Shown here piece by piece: positions 33,935 to 43,306 of a DNA stretch of 64,000 bases. This DNA is from Candidatus Ozemibacter sibiricus (lineage in GTDB: Bacteria; Muiribacteriota; Ozemobacteria; Ozemobacterales; Ozemobacteraceae), in NCBI GenBank assembly GCA_003327425.1, contig QOQW01000012.1, forward strand, positions 62,001 to 126,000. The letters run 5' to 3'. Position 1 is the first letter of the stretch. Each line of letters opens with the position of its first letter. The translations under genes and the position numbers were made by a program. Under the pieces are notes generated by a model that made no database searches, was not told the origin of the DNA, and saw only the letters and a program-made list of their open reading frames with translations.

Positions 33935-35098
33935 ATGCTGAAACGCGCGCTCGTGTCGATCGTTCTGCTTCTCTCGATGGTGGGTCGGGCCGGGCCGGTG
34001 GTCGCCGAACCCTCGCGGTTTTTCATGGGCGAAGACATCATCGGCCCTGACGGTCTGGTGATCAGCGTCAACCAGGTGCAGCGACGACCCTTCACCGGCG
34101 GTCTGTCTTCCGAACGCAAAGAGCAGATCGAGATCGAACTGACCCTGGTCAACTCCGGACGCGCGTCTCTGGCGGTCGATCCGCAGAAGGACTTCAGCCT
34201 GACCTTCGGCGGGCCGGTCTTCTTCCCCACCGCCCAGACCAGCGCCGACGCCGCCTCCCTGCGGCCGTTCACCGTCCATCCGGGCACGCAGAGCCGGCTG
34301 ACCCTGTCGTTCCAGGTGCTGGCCGACCAGGCGCGGGGCGACCCCGAACTGCGCTTCACCGGGACTCCCGAACCCCTGGTGGTGGTGTGCGATCCCACCC
34401 TGGCCCAGCTCTCCGAACAGAGCCAGCGCGGCCCTCTGCTGGCCGATGACGCCCTGCGGCTGGGCCGCCATCTCTTCGAGGCCGAGCGCTATCGGCAAGC
34501 CCGCCAGGTGGTCGAGGGCGCCCTGGGGCGGGCCGGATCCGACCCACGACTGTTGCTGCAGATGGCCCTGATCGAACAGAAGCTCGGCAACCCTGACGGG
34601 GCGCGGACGTACCTGACCCGCATCGGCCTGCAGACCCGCCTCGACGGCGAAGATGCTCTGCAGCTCGCCCGGCAGGCTTTCGAGGTCGGCGAATACGAAC
34701 TCGTCGTCAAGGTGCTCGATCCCCTCCAGGCGGAGGGCCGGCTGGGCGACAAAGATCTGATCCTGCTCGCCCGGGCGCTCTACTACCGCAAGGAGTACGA
34801 CCGGTCCGAGCGCCTCCTTCAGGAGATGCTCGCGCGCGGCATCAAAGACAAGACCATCTACTTCACCCTCGGCAACATCGCCGAAAAACGCGATGAGATC
34901 CGCGTTGCCATCGGATGGTGGGAGAAGGCCTACGACCTCGACAAGACCTACTACGAAGCCCTGTTCAACCTGGGGGTCGGCTACTACAAGACCGATGACC
35001 GGCAGAAGGCCGGCGAAGCCTGGCGGCGGGTGCTCCTCCTCAACCCCGATCCCGAGACCCGCCAGATCGCCGAGGATGCCCTGGCCGGCCTGGAATGA
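33935..35098 (+). CDS. exported TPR protein with N-terminal beta domain
   Basis: 387 residues with a signal peptide (ALVSIVLLLSMVGRAGPVVAEP). Residues ~30-155 look like a beta-sandwich of the DUF4352 type (LVISVNQVQRRPF...IEIELTLVNSGRASLAVDP...SRLTLSFQVLAD). Residues ~175-385 are TPR-like helices, best seen in IYFTLGNIAEKRDEIRVAIGWWEKAYDLD and EALFNLGVGYYKTDDRQKAGEAWRRVLLLNPD. Probably periplasmic. A possible -10 (TACCAT, 33922-33927) lies so close to the ATG that the message would be nearly leaderless, and no Shine-Dalgarno is visible. Confidence 0.82.
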   Translation: MLKRALVSIVLLLSMVGRAGPVVAEPSRFFMGEDIIGPDGLVISVNQVQRRPFTGGLSSERKEQIEIELTLVNSGRASLAVDPQKDFSLTFGGPVFFPTAQTSADAASLRPFTVHPGTQSRLTLSFQVLADQARGDPELRFTGTPEPLVVVCDPTLAQLSEQSQRGPLLADDALRLGRHLFEAERYRQARQVVEGALGRAGSDPRLLLQMALIEQKLGNPDGARTYLTRIGLQTRLDGEDALQLARQAFEVGEYELVVKVLDPLQAEGRLGDKDLILLARALYYRKEYDRSERLLQEMLARGIKDKTIYFTLGNIAEKRDEIRVAIGWWEKAYDLDKTYYEALFNLGVGYYKTDDRQKAGEAWRRVLLLNPDPETRQIAEDALAGLE

Positions 35099-35165
35099 CC
35101 GATCGGCCCATGATCGGCCTGGCCGGCCAGGCTGAATTGATGACACGGGAGTGAAACGACACGAC

Positions 35166-36149
35166 ATGGCACGCAAACGACTGGTCAGCGGGATGCGCAC
35201 CACCGGGTCCCTGCATTTGGGCCATCTCCTGGGCACGCTCGAGAACTGGGTCCGCTTGCAGGACGAGTTCGACTGCTTCTTCTTCGCCGCGGTCTGGCAC
35301 GCCTTCACCGATCGGTTGAAGATCGACGACCTGCCCTCCGTCATCGAAGAGATGGTCATCGACTGGTTGAGTGTCGGGCTCGACCCCGCCAAGGCCGTCA
35401 TCTTCCGGCAGAGTTCGCTCTGGCAGCATGCCGAGCTGTCGACCATCCTCGGCATGTACACGCCCCTCGGCTGGCTCGAACGCTGTCCGACCTTCAAGGA
35501 TGAGGTGCGCGACGACGAGACCCGCGCCCAGGTCAGTCTGGGCAAGCTGGTCTATCCTGTGCTGATGACCGCCGATGTGGCCGTCTACAAGGCCGAGGTG
35601 GTGCCGGTCGGGCGCGATCAGCTGCCCCACCTCGAGCTGGCGCGCGAAATCCTGCGCCGGTTCAACGCCCAGATCGCCCCCATCTTCCCCGAACCGAAGG
35701 AGATGCTCTCCGAAGTGCCGCTCCTGCTGGGCATCGACAACCGCAAGATGTCCAAGTCCTATGGCAATGCCATCGAGCTGCGCGAGACCCCCGACACGCT
35801 CAAGCAGAAGATCCACCTCATGATCACCGATCCGCAACGCGTGCGTCGCCACGATCCGGGCCGCCCCGAGGTCTGCACCGTCTACGCCTGGCACCGGATC
35901 TTCACCCCCGACCGGCTCGACGAGATCGCCCAGGGCTGCCGGACGGCCGGCATCGGCTGCCGCGACTGCAAGGCCATTCTGTTCGAGCGCCTCGAGCACC
36001 GGCTCGCCCCCATCCGCGAACGTCGGCTGGCCCTCGAGAAGCAGCCCGGCCTGGTGCGCGACGTGCTGGCCGCCGGCGAGCGCCGCGCCCACGAGGTCGC
36101 CGAAGCGACGATGGTCGAGGTGCGCCGGGCGCTCGGGTTCCTGGCCTGA
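35166..36149 (+). CDS. trpS: tryptophanyl-tRNA synthetase
   Basis: 327 residues from the ATG at 35166 (MARKRLVSGMRTTGSLHLGH); a GTG at 35151 in the same frame lies too close to GGGAG. A class I synthetase with SLHLGH as the HIGH signature and IDNRKMSKSYGNAI as KMSKS. LVYPVLMTADVAVYKAEVVPVGRDQLPHLELAREI is characteristic of TrpRS. It charges tRNA-Trp with tryptophan. Close to the usual 330 residues. It heads a compact plus-strand run with scpA starting 14 bp after its stop. Confidence 0.95.
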   Translation: MARKRLVSGMRTTGSLHLGHLLGTLENWVRLQDEFDCFFFAAVWHAFTDRLKIDDLPSVIEEMVIDWLSVGLDPAKAVIFRQSSLWQHAELSTILGMYTPLGWLERCPTFKDEVRDDETRAQVSLGKLVYPVLMTADVAVYKAEVVPVGRDQLPHLELAREILRRFNAQIAPIFPEPKEMLSEVPLLLGIDNRKMSKSYGNAIELRETPDTLKQKIHLMITDPQRVRRHDPGRPEVCTVYAWHRIFTPDRLDEIAQGCRTAGIGCRDCKAILFERLEHRLAPIRERRLALEKQPGLVRDVLAAGERRAHEVAEATMVEVRRALGFLA

Positions 36150-36163
36150 GCTGCGGAGGGGCG

Positions 36164-36967
36164 ATGCAGGGCTATCAGGTCAAGCTGCCGGTCTTCGAAG
36201 GACCGTTCGACCTGCTTTTCCACCTGATCGAAGAGCAGAAGATCAACATTTACGACATCCCCATCGCCGCCATCACCGCCCAGTATCTCGACTACCTCCA
36301 GATGATGGAGATCCTCGACATGGAGGTGGCCAGCAGCTTCCTGGTCATGGCCGCCACCCTGCTCGAGATCAAATCGAAGATGCTGCTGCCCCGCGAACCC
36401 CCGCCCTCTGGGGAGTTCATCGCCGAGGAAGGCGAAGACGGCCTGCCGGTCGAGGGCGACGCCCGCGCCGATCTGGTCGAGAAACTGCTCGAATACAAGC
36501 GGTTCAAGCTGCTCGCCCTGCAGTTGCGCGAACTCGAACGCCAGAATTCGCGTCTCTACGCCCGCGGCCTGACGGGGGAATTCCATCCCGAAGAGATCCT
36601 GCAGATCCAGGTCTCGCCGCTCGATCTGCTGAACTTCTATCAGAGCCTGGTGCGGCGCCGGCTCCATCCGCCGGTGCATCGCGTCATCCTCGATCGCCTG
36701 TCGGTCGAGGAGAAGATCGCCGAGATCCGGCGCCTGCTGGCCGAACGGCGGGCGGCCATCCCGTTCCGCGACCTCGTCAAGAACCCGGCCAGCCGGGCCG
36801 ACACCGTGCTGTCCTTCCTGGCCATCCTCGAGATGACCAAGGCCGGGGAAATCACCCTCAAGCAAGCGGGCAACTTCAAGCCCGTCACCATCTGCCTGCG
36901 GACGGCGAACGAGCCCGCCGCCGCCGACGCCGGCTCTGAAACCAGCACCGAAGAAGGCCTGCCATGA
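36164..36967 (+). CDS. scpA: segregation and condensation protein A
   Basis: 267 residues, normal for ScpA. The N-terminal YQVKLPVFEGPFDLLFHLIEEQKINIYDIPIAAITAQYLDYLQ binds the SMC neck, and the middle IKSKMLLPR is conserved. The C-terminal winged helix contains VSVEEKIAEIRRLL and VLSFLAILEMTKAGEITLKQ. It is the kleisin of the SMC-ScpAB condensin that folds sister chromosomes. The stop overlaps the scpB start by 4 bp. Smc itself is not in the window. Confidence 0.95.
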   Translation: MQGYQVKLPVFEGPFDLLFHLIEEQKINIYDIPIAAITAQYLDYLQMMEILDMEVASSFLVMAATLLEIKSKMLLPREPPPSGEFIAEEGEDGLPVEGDARADLVEKLLEYKRFKLLALQLRELERQNSRLYARGLTGEFHPEEILQIQVSPLDLLNFYQSLVRRRLHPPVHRVILDRLSVEEKIAEIRRLLAERRAAIPFRDLVKNPASRADTVLSFLAILEMTKAGEITLKQAGNFKPVTICLRTANEPAAADAGSETSTEEGLP

Positions 36968-37695
36968 CCGAACCTGCCCCTCCCCGCGATTCTTCCTTTT
37001 CCCGGCCAGAGCCCGGGGCTGCCCCCGCCTCGGCTGCTGTCTCTTCCAGCGCCGCCAGCCCATCTGCTTCCCTGTCCCCCCCGACCGGCGCCTTGCTGGC
37101 CGCCGCGCTTGACGGCCTGCTGTTCGTCCATGCCCAGCCCGTCCCGATGACCCGGATCGCCGAACTCCTGGCCGTCACCCCCGAAGAGGCGGAAGCCCTC
37201 GTCCTGGCCCGCAAGGCCGATTACGACGCCGATCCCCGGGCCGGCCTGCAGATCGTCATCAACGAGCAGGGGGCGCAGCTCGCCACCAAGGCCTGCATCG
37301 CCCAGTACATCCAGCGCCTGGAGGGGCAGAAGCTGGTCAGCCTGTCGCTGCCCGCCCTCGAGACCCTCGCCGTCATCGCCTACAAACAGCCCATCACCAA
37401 AGCCGAGATCGAGGCCATCCGCGGGGTCAACTGCGATGGGGTCGTGGCGACCCTCCTCGAGAAGAAGCTGATCTACGTGTCGGGCGAAAAACCGGTGATC
37501 GGTCGCCCCCGGCTCTATTCCACCACCCAGGACTTCCTGTACTATTTCGGACTGAAATCGCTCAAGGAACTTCCCGCTCCCGCCGAAGATCTGACCATCC
37601 CGCCCGTGGTCGGGCCGGCGGGCGCGGCGGCCCCCGCCGCCGAGACCGCTGAACCGCCGCTGCCCACTTCTTCTACCGAGGAACCCCAGTCATGA
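36964..37695 (+). CDS. scpB: segregation and condensation protein B
   Basis: 243 residues. After a Pro/Ala/Ser-rich leader (~35 residues) come two winged helices: LLAAALDGLLFVHAQPVPMTRIAELL and LPALETLAVIAYKQPITKAEIEAIRGVNCDGVVATLLEKKLIYVSGEKPVIGRPRLYSTT, the ScpB hallmark. It binds the ScpA C-terminal part as a dimer in SMC-ScpAB. The C-terminal tail is Ala/Pro-rich and the extra ends make it longer than the usual ~190 residues. It overlaps scpA and the M16 peptidase by 4 bp on each side. Confidence 0.94.
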   Translation: MTEPAPPRDSSFSRPEPGAAPASAAVSSSAASPSASLSPPTGALLAAALDGLLFVHAQPVPMTRIAELLAVTPEEAEALVLARKADYDADPRAGLQIVINEQGAQLATKACIAQYIQRLEGQKLVSLSLPALETLAVIAYKQPITKAEIEAIRGVNCDGVVATLLEKKLIYVSGEKPVIGRPRLYSTTQDFLYYFGLKSLKELPAPAEDLTIPPVVGPAGAAAPAAETAEPPLPTSSTEEPQS

Positions 37696-39095
37696 AGCCA
37701 GATTCCCCCTACTTCTTCACCACCCTCGACAATGGGGTCCAGGTCGCGGCCGAAGCCTTCCCCAACGTCCAGAGCGTGTCGATCGGGTTCTTCTTCCGCA
37801 GCGGGGTGCTCTATGAGAACCCCCGCCAGCTCGGCGTGTCGCATTTCATCGAGCACATGCTGTTCAAGGGCACGTCCCGGCGCACCGCCAAGGATATCGC
37901 CCGCCAGTTCGATCGCATCGGCGGCTACCTCAACGCGTTCACGGCCAAGGACTACTGCTGTTTCTACGCCCGGGTGGTGCGCGACAAACTGCCGGTCGCC
38001 GTCGAGATCCTCTCCGACATGGTGAAGGATTCGCTGTTCGATCCCTCCGAATTCGAGCGGGAACGCCGCGTCATCCTCGAAGAGATCAAGATGTACGAAG
38101 ATTCGCCCGATGAGATCATCCACGAGCTGCTTGGGCAGAATCTCTGGCGGAACGCCTCGCTGGGCCGCCCCATCCTCGGCACCTCGTTGACGGTCGGCCG
38201 TCTCGATCGCGACCAGGTCACCGACATCTACCATTCGCAGTTCGTCACCGGGAACCTCCTGGTCTGCGCCGCCGGGAATTTCGACTGCCAGCAGCTGGTG
38301 CGCCTGCTCGACCGCCATCTGAAGGACCTGCGTCCGGGGACCTTCTCCACCCGCCGCACCAGGCCGTCGCCGACCTTCGCCATCTCCGTCTATCAGAAAG
38401 ACATCGAGCAGGTCCACCTGACCCTGGGCACGCCGGGCATGTCCTATCGCGACGACGAGCGCTACGCTGTCACCCTCCTCAACACCGCGTTCGGTGGGGG
38501 CATGAGCAGTCGCCTCTTCCAGGAGATCCGCGAGAAGCGCGGCCTGGCCTATTCGGTCTATTCCTACCACACCTCCTTCCGCGACACGGGGTTGTTCAGC
38601 ATCTATGCCGGCACCAGTCTCGAGCATCTGGGCCGGGTCCTCGAGCTCATCCACTACGAACTGGAGCGCACCCGCGACAAGGGCCTGACCCGGGTCGAAC
38701 TGGCCGAAGCCAAGGAGCAGCTCAAAGGCAATCTGCTGATCGCCCTGGAATCGACGACCAACCGGATGAATCGCCTGTCCACCGGGTTCTTGTACGATTT
38801 CCCCCCCCAGACACCGGAAGAGACGATCCGGCCGTTCCTGGAAGTCACCTCCGACCAGATTCGCGAGGTGGCCGCCCAGGTGCTCGACGAGAAACGCATG
38901 GCCATCACCATCATCAGCCCCCTGGGCGACATCGGCCGCATCCTCGACCGCTGTCCCTTTTCCGAACGGCCGCGCATGTTGAAGGGGCCGCGGCCCCCCC
39001 GGCGGCCCGAACCGCCGCCGACCACCACCCTCCATCCCGTGCCGCCCGCGGCCCCGGCTCCTCCGGCTGCTTCCCGCCGCCCGCGCACCCGCTGA
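37692..39095 (+). CDS. M16 family zinc metallopeptidase
   Basis: 467 residues. The inverted zinc motif HFIEHMLFKGTSRRT (H51, E54, H55) is present, with the third ligand in RRVILEEIKMYEDSPDE. The second M16 domain shows NTAFGGGMSSRLFQEIREKRGLAYSVYSYHTSF, the R/Y substrate-binding segment. It is like the PqqL/MPP-type peptidases next to scpAB or pnp in many bacteria. No signal peptide, so cytoplasmic peptide degradation is likely. The C-terminal 45 residues are Pro/Arg-rich. Translation is probably coupled to scpB by the 4-bp overlap. Confidence 0.93.
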   Translation: MKPDSPYFFTTLDNGVQVAAEAFPNVQSVSIGFFFRSGVLYENPRQLGVSHFIEHMLFKGTSRRTAKDIARQFDRIGGYLNAFTAKDYCCFYARVVRDKLPVAVEILSDMVKDSLFDPSEFERERRVILEEIKMYEDSPDEIIHELLGQNLWRNASLGRPILGTSLTVGRLDRDQVTDIYHSQFVTGNLLVCAAGNFDCQQLVRLLDRHLKDLRPGTFSTRRTRPSPTFAISVYQKDIEQVHLTLGTPGMSYRDDERYAVTLLNTAFGGGMSSRLFQEIREKRGLAYSVYSYHTSFRDTGLFSIYAGTSLEHLGRVLELIHYELERTRDKGLTRVELAEAKEQLKGNLLIALESTTNRMNRLSTGFLYDFPPQTPEETIRPFLEVTSDQIREVAAQVLDEKRMAITIISPLGDIGRILDRCPFSERPRMLKGPRPPRRPEPPPTTTLHPVPPAAPAPPAASRRPRTR

Positions 39096-39111
39096 CCACG
39101 AGAGGAACGCC

Positions 39112-40188
39112 ATGAAGAACCGCTGCCACCTCCGTCAGAAGACCGTCGCCGACCAGCTGCCCAAGAAGGTCGATGCCCTGCTGGTGACCACTTTGTCGAA
39201 TATCCGCTACCTGACCGGGTTTTCCGGCTCGGCCGGGGCGCTGCTGCTCGAACGAGGCCGCGCCACCTTCTTCACCGATTTCCGCTACCAGGAGCAGGCC
39301 GCCCAGGAGGTAGGAACCGCCGCCGAGATCGTCATCTTCAAGACCTCGATCATCGAAGCGGTGCTCGAACGTCTGGCGAAACACCCGGTCAAGACCCTGG
39401 GCATCGAGGGGTCGCTGCGGGTCGATCAGCGCGAAGCCCTCGAAAAGGGGAAGGCCGGCAAACTGGTGATCGTGCCTGGGCTGGTCGAGAAGGCCCGCCA
39501 GATCAAGGATGCCGACGAACTGAAATGTCTGCGGCGGGCCTTCGCCATCGCCGATCGCGCCTTCGCCCGTCTGCTCCGCTATCTGCGGCCGGGACGCACC
39601 GAGCGCGAGATCGCCGCCCGGCTCGAGTTCCTCATGCGCCAGGAGGGCTCCGATGGCCCGAGCTTCGCCACCATCATCGCGGCTGGCGAGCACGCTTCCT
39701 GCCCCCATGCCCAGCCTACCGACCGGGTGCTCGAGAAGGGCCAGATGGTCAAGATCGACTTCGGGGCCACCTACCGCGGCTACCATTCCGACATGACCCG
39801 CACCGTCTTCCTCGGGAAGGCTGACAAGAAATTCCGCGAGATCTATCGCATCGTGCGCAAGGCGCAGAAGAAGGCGGTCGCCCTGATCGCTCCCGGCGCC
39901 AAATGCTTCGACGTCGATCAGGCGGCCCGAGCCTACATCGCCAAGAAGGGCTATGGCGACCACTTCGGCCATGGGCTTGGCCACGCCATCGGGCTCGACA
40001 TCCATGAAGGGCCGGCCTATTCCCCCAAATCGAAAGATACCCTGGCTGCCGGCATGGTCCTGACCGTCGAACCTGGCATCTATCTGCCCGGGTGGGGCGG
40101 CATCCGCATCGAGGATGTCTACGTCGTCACCGACCAGGGTCCCGAGAAACTGACCGGCACCCCCAACAAACTCCTCGAGATCGGCTGA
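39112..40188 (+). CDS. Xaa-Pro aminopeptidase/dipeptidase (M24B)
   Basis: 358 residues with the creatinase-like N-domain (VDALLVTTLSNIRYLTGFSGSAGALLL) and a pita-bread M24 domain. Metal ligands are all visible: KIDFGATYRGYHSDMTRTVF (two Asp), FGHGLGHAIGLDIHEGP (His), VLTVEPGIYLPGWGGIRIEDV (two Glu). It removes N-terminal residues before proline or splits Xaa-Pro dipeptides in the cytoplasm. It follows the M16 peptidase by 16 bp with AGAGGAA upstream, so the two peptidases are likely expressed together. Confidence 0.94.
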   Translation: MKNRCHLRQKTVADQLPKKVDALLVTTLSNIRYLTGFSGSAGALLLERGRATFFTDFRYQEQAAQEVGTAAEIVIFKTSIIEAVLERLAKHPVKTLGIEGSLRVDQREALEKGKAGKLVIVPGLVEKARQIKDADELKCLRRAFAIADRAFARLLRYLRPGRTEREIAARLEFLMRQEGSDGPSFATIIAAGEHASCPHAQPTDRVLEKGQMVKIDFGATYRGYHSDMTRTVFLGKADKKFREIYRIVRKAQKKAVALIAPGAKCFDVDQAARAYIAKKGYGDHFGHGLGHAIGLDIHEGPAYSPKSKDTLAAGMVLTVEPGIYLPGWGGIRIEDVYVVTDQGPEKLTGTPNKLLEIG

Positions 40189-40269
40189 AACCCGGCGCCC
40201 GGGCATTAATCAACCCGCACCCCCTGCCGATAGGGATGCCACACACCGCATCCCACGAGGAGGTGCTTC

Positions 40270-40938
40270 ATGTCTCGCTACCTGCCCGGGCCTCGCGTCT
40301 GGTTGCCGCTGCTGGGGTTGTCCCTGCTGGCGGCCATCTTCGCCTATTCTGTCCAGGCCGATTCGACCATCACCATTCCGGTTCCCGAAGAGGCCGCCAA
40401 GAGCAAGAAAGTCACCCTGTCGCTGCGCATCCCGCCCAAGACCGAACCTCTCACCGTCGAGGAAAAGCCGGTCAAGATGGCCTCGAAGCGCAGTCTGATC
40501 ATCTGGAACGACAAGCCCCTGCCGCGGCTCTCCCCCCAGGATGAATTCCGCACCATCATGAAGAAGTTCCAGGACAAGGGCTGGGTGAAGCTGTTCACGA
40601 CGCGCGAGGTGCTGGCCACGAAAAATCTCGACAAATACATGGCCGTGCGGGTGCTCCAGCAGGTCTGCGATCACGTCCTCGAAATCTTGCAGGCGCCGGA
40701 CGTCTCGCGGCTAGTTCGGAAAGTCAATTTGACGGCCTCGGACATCGAAGATCTTCGCCGGATGGTGCAGCGGTTCCAGACCGAGCTGATCATGTTCGGC
40801 AGCAATCCCAACCGCGTCGACAAAGATCTGCTGCAGTTGCAGGAGCGCATCAAGAACGCCCGTCAGGGCATCCTGAAGGTCATCAAGGTCGAAGGGGTCG
40901 AGGACGGCGGTACCGTCATCCATCTCGGCGTCGACTGA
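40270..40938 (+). CDS. exported protein of unknown function
   Basis: 222 residues with GAGGAGG well placed before the ATG and a signal peptide (WLPLLGLSLLAAIFAYSVQAD). The mature protein has a short beta/Pro-rich start (STITIPVPEEAAKSKKVTLSLRIPPKTEPL) and a helical C-terminal half with charged amphipathic stretches (LDKYMAVRVLQQVCDHVLEILQ, TASDIEDLRRMVQRFQTEL, KDLLQLQERIKNARQGILKVI). No known domain. Possibly periplasmic. It ends convergent with the HEAT-repeat gene. Confidence 0.75.
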   Translation: MSRYLPGPRVWLPLLGLSLLAAIFAYSVQADSTITIPVPEEAAKSKKVTLSLRIPPKTEPLTVEEKPVKMASKRSLIIWNDKPLPRLSPQDEFRTIMKKFQDKGWVKLFTTREVLATKNLDKYMAVRVLQQVCDHVLEILQAPDVSRLVRKVNLTASDIEDLRRMVQRFQTELIMFGSNPNRVDKDLLQLQERIKNARQGILKVIKVEGVEDGGTVIHLGVD

Positions 40939-41013
40939 GAGCGTGGGCCTCTTGGCCGTGGCCCGCGGCGGGCGGAGAAGCGAAGAGCGCTGGCGGTCGG
41001 CAGCGGATGCGGT

Positions 41014-43215
41014 TCAGGAGCCGGTGCGCTCGGGCAGGCGGGCGAGGACCTCGCCGGCGATCTGCAGGAGGCGGGGCAGGTAGGCGGGGGGCTTGCCGAC
41101 CTTGGCGTCGAGGACGGCGGCGGTCAGACGCAGGAAGGTGCGGCAGGCCCGCAGGGCCTGGCCATCCATGGCATCGCTCACCGCGAGGATGATCTGGGTG
41201 CCGAGATCGAGACCGCTCTTGCCGGCGAAGGGGCGCAGGAGCTGGATGCTCTCGGCCACCCCGCCCGCCAGGAAGCAGAGTCGGGCGAACCGCTGCTGCA
41301 GGACGGGATTGGGAGCAGCCATGCCGATCAAGGCGCGCAAGGTGTCGCGGGCCTCGGCGAACCGACCGAGGTTCTCCTGGGCGTCGGCCAGCATCAGGTA
41401 GGCCTGGGGCAGCTTCGGATACAGCCGGATCGTGGTCTGCAGCGGCTCGAGGGCGCGTTCCCATTCGCCCAGGCGGTGCCGCACCTGGCCCAGGCAGAAT
41501 TGGGCTTTCACCGAGTTGGGATCGATGGCCAGCGCCTGGGTCAACGCGGCTTCGGCGCCCGGCAGGTCGTTGGCGGCGAGGCAGATTTCGCCGCGGCCGA
41601 CCAGGGCGGCGAGGTTGGTGGGGGCGAGAGAAAGGGCCTGATCGATGCTGGCCAGGGCCTCGGCGAGTCGCTTGTCGCGGAAGGCGACCTGGGCCTTTTC
41701 CAGAAGGGTCGAGATCTGCTGCTCGATGGCGGCGGTCGTCGCTTGCTGCATCGACTGCCGGAACTCTTCGATGGCTTGCCACAGGCACTGATCGAAAGCG
41801 GCGAGCATCTCGCCCCCGCTTTCGGAAACGGCGGCGAAGATGTCGCCCGTCGTTTGCAGCGCGCTGGTCTGGACGTCGAACGCCTCGGTATGCATCTGCT
41901 CGGCCAGAGGTCCCAGCACTTCGAGGAAGCCCCAGCGCCATAGCAGACTGATCGCCCGGCGGCGGATCGCCAGATTCTTGGACCGCTGGAGAGGATCGAC
42001 CGCCAGCACGAAGGTGGAAGGCGGGTCGCGGGGGACCAGGCGGGCCATCGTCTCGAGGGTGGCCAGCACCACCCGTTCGTCGCTGTCGTCCAGAAAATGA
42101 GGCAGCTCTTTGTGGCAGGGTTCCCCGCCGACTCGCCCCAGCAGATCGAGGAGGGCGGCCCTGACCTGAGCCTCCGGTTCCTGGCGGAGGCGAGCCAGGA
42201 TGGCCGCCGCCGCCTGGTCGGGGACGACCTCGGCCAGCGCGCCGGCCGCCTGGATACGGACGGCCGGCATGGCATCGTTCAGCATCGACTTGAAATCGGC
42301 GGCATGCTCGGCTTTGCCGAACTTGCGAAGGGCGATCACGGCGTTGCGTCGGATGTCGGCATCAGGGTTGTACAAATAGCCCGTCAGGTTCTTGATGAAG
42401 GCGGGGATCCTGGTTTCCCCGATCGCGTAGATGCCCGAAACCACCTGCTTCTTGTCAGGATGGGCCAGCATCTCGCGGATGGTGCTGGTCACCTCGTAAT
42501 CCCCGTACTTCCAGATGGCTTTGGCGGCGTTGGCTCGGACGCGCTGGTGGGAATCGTAGAGATAGGGCTGCAGCAGACCGATGGAAGCCGGTTTGTCGAG
42601 CCGTTGGATCCCCTCGATGGCATTGGCCCGCACGCGGGCATCCGGATCTTTCAACAACCCCTGGAGGATGGGCATCAGGGAATCGGCCGGCTTGAGACAG
42701 AGGGCGGCGACCGCGGTGGCGCGGATGCGGGCGTTGGTCTCCTGCAGCACCAGCTTGCGCAGCAGGCCCAGGCACAAGGGGGTGCCGATCTCGCCCAAGG
42801 CGCGGGCCGCGCCGAGCAGGCCCTCCTCGGTGACCAGCAGGGTCTGGGCCGACTCGGTGAGCTTGTTGCGGTTGAGGTAGGCTTCGACCGCGTGGGTCAA
42901 GGCGAAGATCGATTCCTCGGTGGGATGGCCCGCCAGCGCCTCGGCGGCTCGTAGCCGAACCTCGAGGTGAGGGTCGTTGAGGGCGCTCACCAGGAGCCGG
43001 GCGGTCCGCTCGGGATCCATGGTCTTCATGGCGAACACGAGGTAATCCTCGAGGTTGTCGCTCTGGAACCGCTCGAAGACGATGTCGGCCGCGACCTGCC
43101 CGCGCAGGCGGGACAGGGCCATCACGGCATGGCGCCGCAATTCGAAATCCGGGCCGGACATCAGGCCCAGCAGGCGCTGCAAAAGCGTGGACAGGTGCGC
43201 CGGAACGGTCGTCAT
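41014..43215 (-). CDS. HEAT-repeat and TPR-repeat protein
   Basis: 733 residues from the ATG at 43215 (MTTVPAHLSTLLQRLL), chosen for the AAAGGGG upstream; the frame stays open to an ATG at 43254. Residues ~15-420 are HEAT/armadillo-like repeats, each with paired helices and the A-x-x-A-L-G/x-L pattern (DPHLEVRLRAAEALAGHP, DPDARVRANAIEGIQRL, SHQRVRANAAKAIWKYGD, NPDADIRRNAVIALRKFG). After a helical linker (~480-545), TPRs follow (RLAEALASIDQALSLAPTNLAALVGRGEI; KAQFCLGQVRHRLGEWERALEPLQ). Soluble scaffold; partners unknown. Located between an exported protein and the B12 transporter with no obvious link. Confidence 0.85.
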   Translation of the reverse strand: MTTVPAHLSTLLQRLLGLMSGPDFELRRHAVMALSRLRGQVAADIVFERFQSDNLEDYLVFAMKTMDPERTARLLVSALNDPHLEVRLRAAEALAGHPTEESIFALTHAVEAYLNRNKLTESAQTLLVTEEGLLGAARALGEIGTPLCLGLLRKLVLQETNARIRATAVAALCLKPADSLMPILQGLLKDPDARVRANAIEGIQRLDKPASIGLLQPYLYDSHQRVRANAAKAIWKYGDYEVTSTIREMLAHPDKKQVVSGIYAIGETRIPAFIKNLTGYLYNPDADIRRNAVIALRKFGKAEHAADFKSMLNDAMPAVRIQAAGALAEVVPDQAAAAILARLRQEPEAQVRAALLDLLGRVGGEPCHKELPHFLDDSDERVVLATLETMARLVPRDPPSTFVLAVDPLQRSKNLAIRRRAISLLWRWGFLEVLGPLAEQMHTEAFDVQTSALQTTGDIFAAVSESGGEMLAAFDQCLWQAIEEFRQSMQQATTAAIEQQISTLLEKAQVAFRDKRLAEALASIDQALSLAPTNLAALVGRGEICLAANDLPGAEAALTQALAIDPNSVKAQFCLGQVRHRLGEWERALEPLQTTIRLYPKLPQAYLMLADAQENLGRFAEARDTLRALIGMAAPNPVLQQRFARLCFLAGGVAESIQLLRPFAGKSGLDLGTQIILAVSDAMDGQALRACRTFLRLTAAVLDAKVGKPPAYLPRLLQIAGEVLARLPERTGS

Positions 43216-43306
43216 ACGGCATCTGCCCCTTTCGGGTGGGTGGGACGAGGGCATTATAGCACGGCGAGGTTGGCCCGCGGGGGGCGCCGCGCGTGGGGAA
43301 TGTCGT

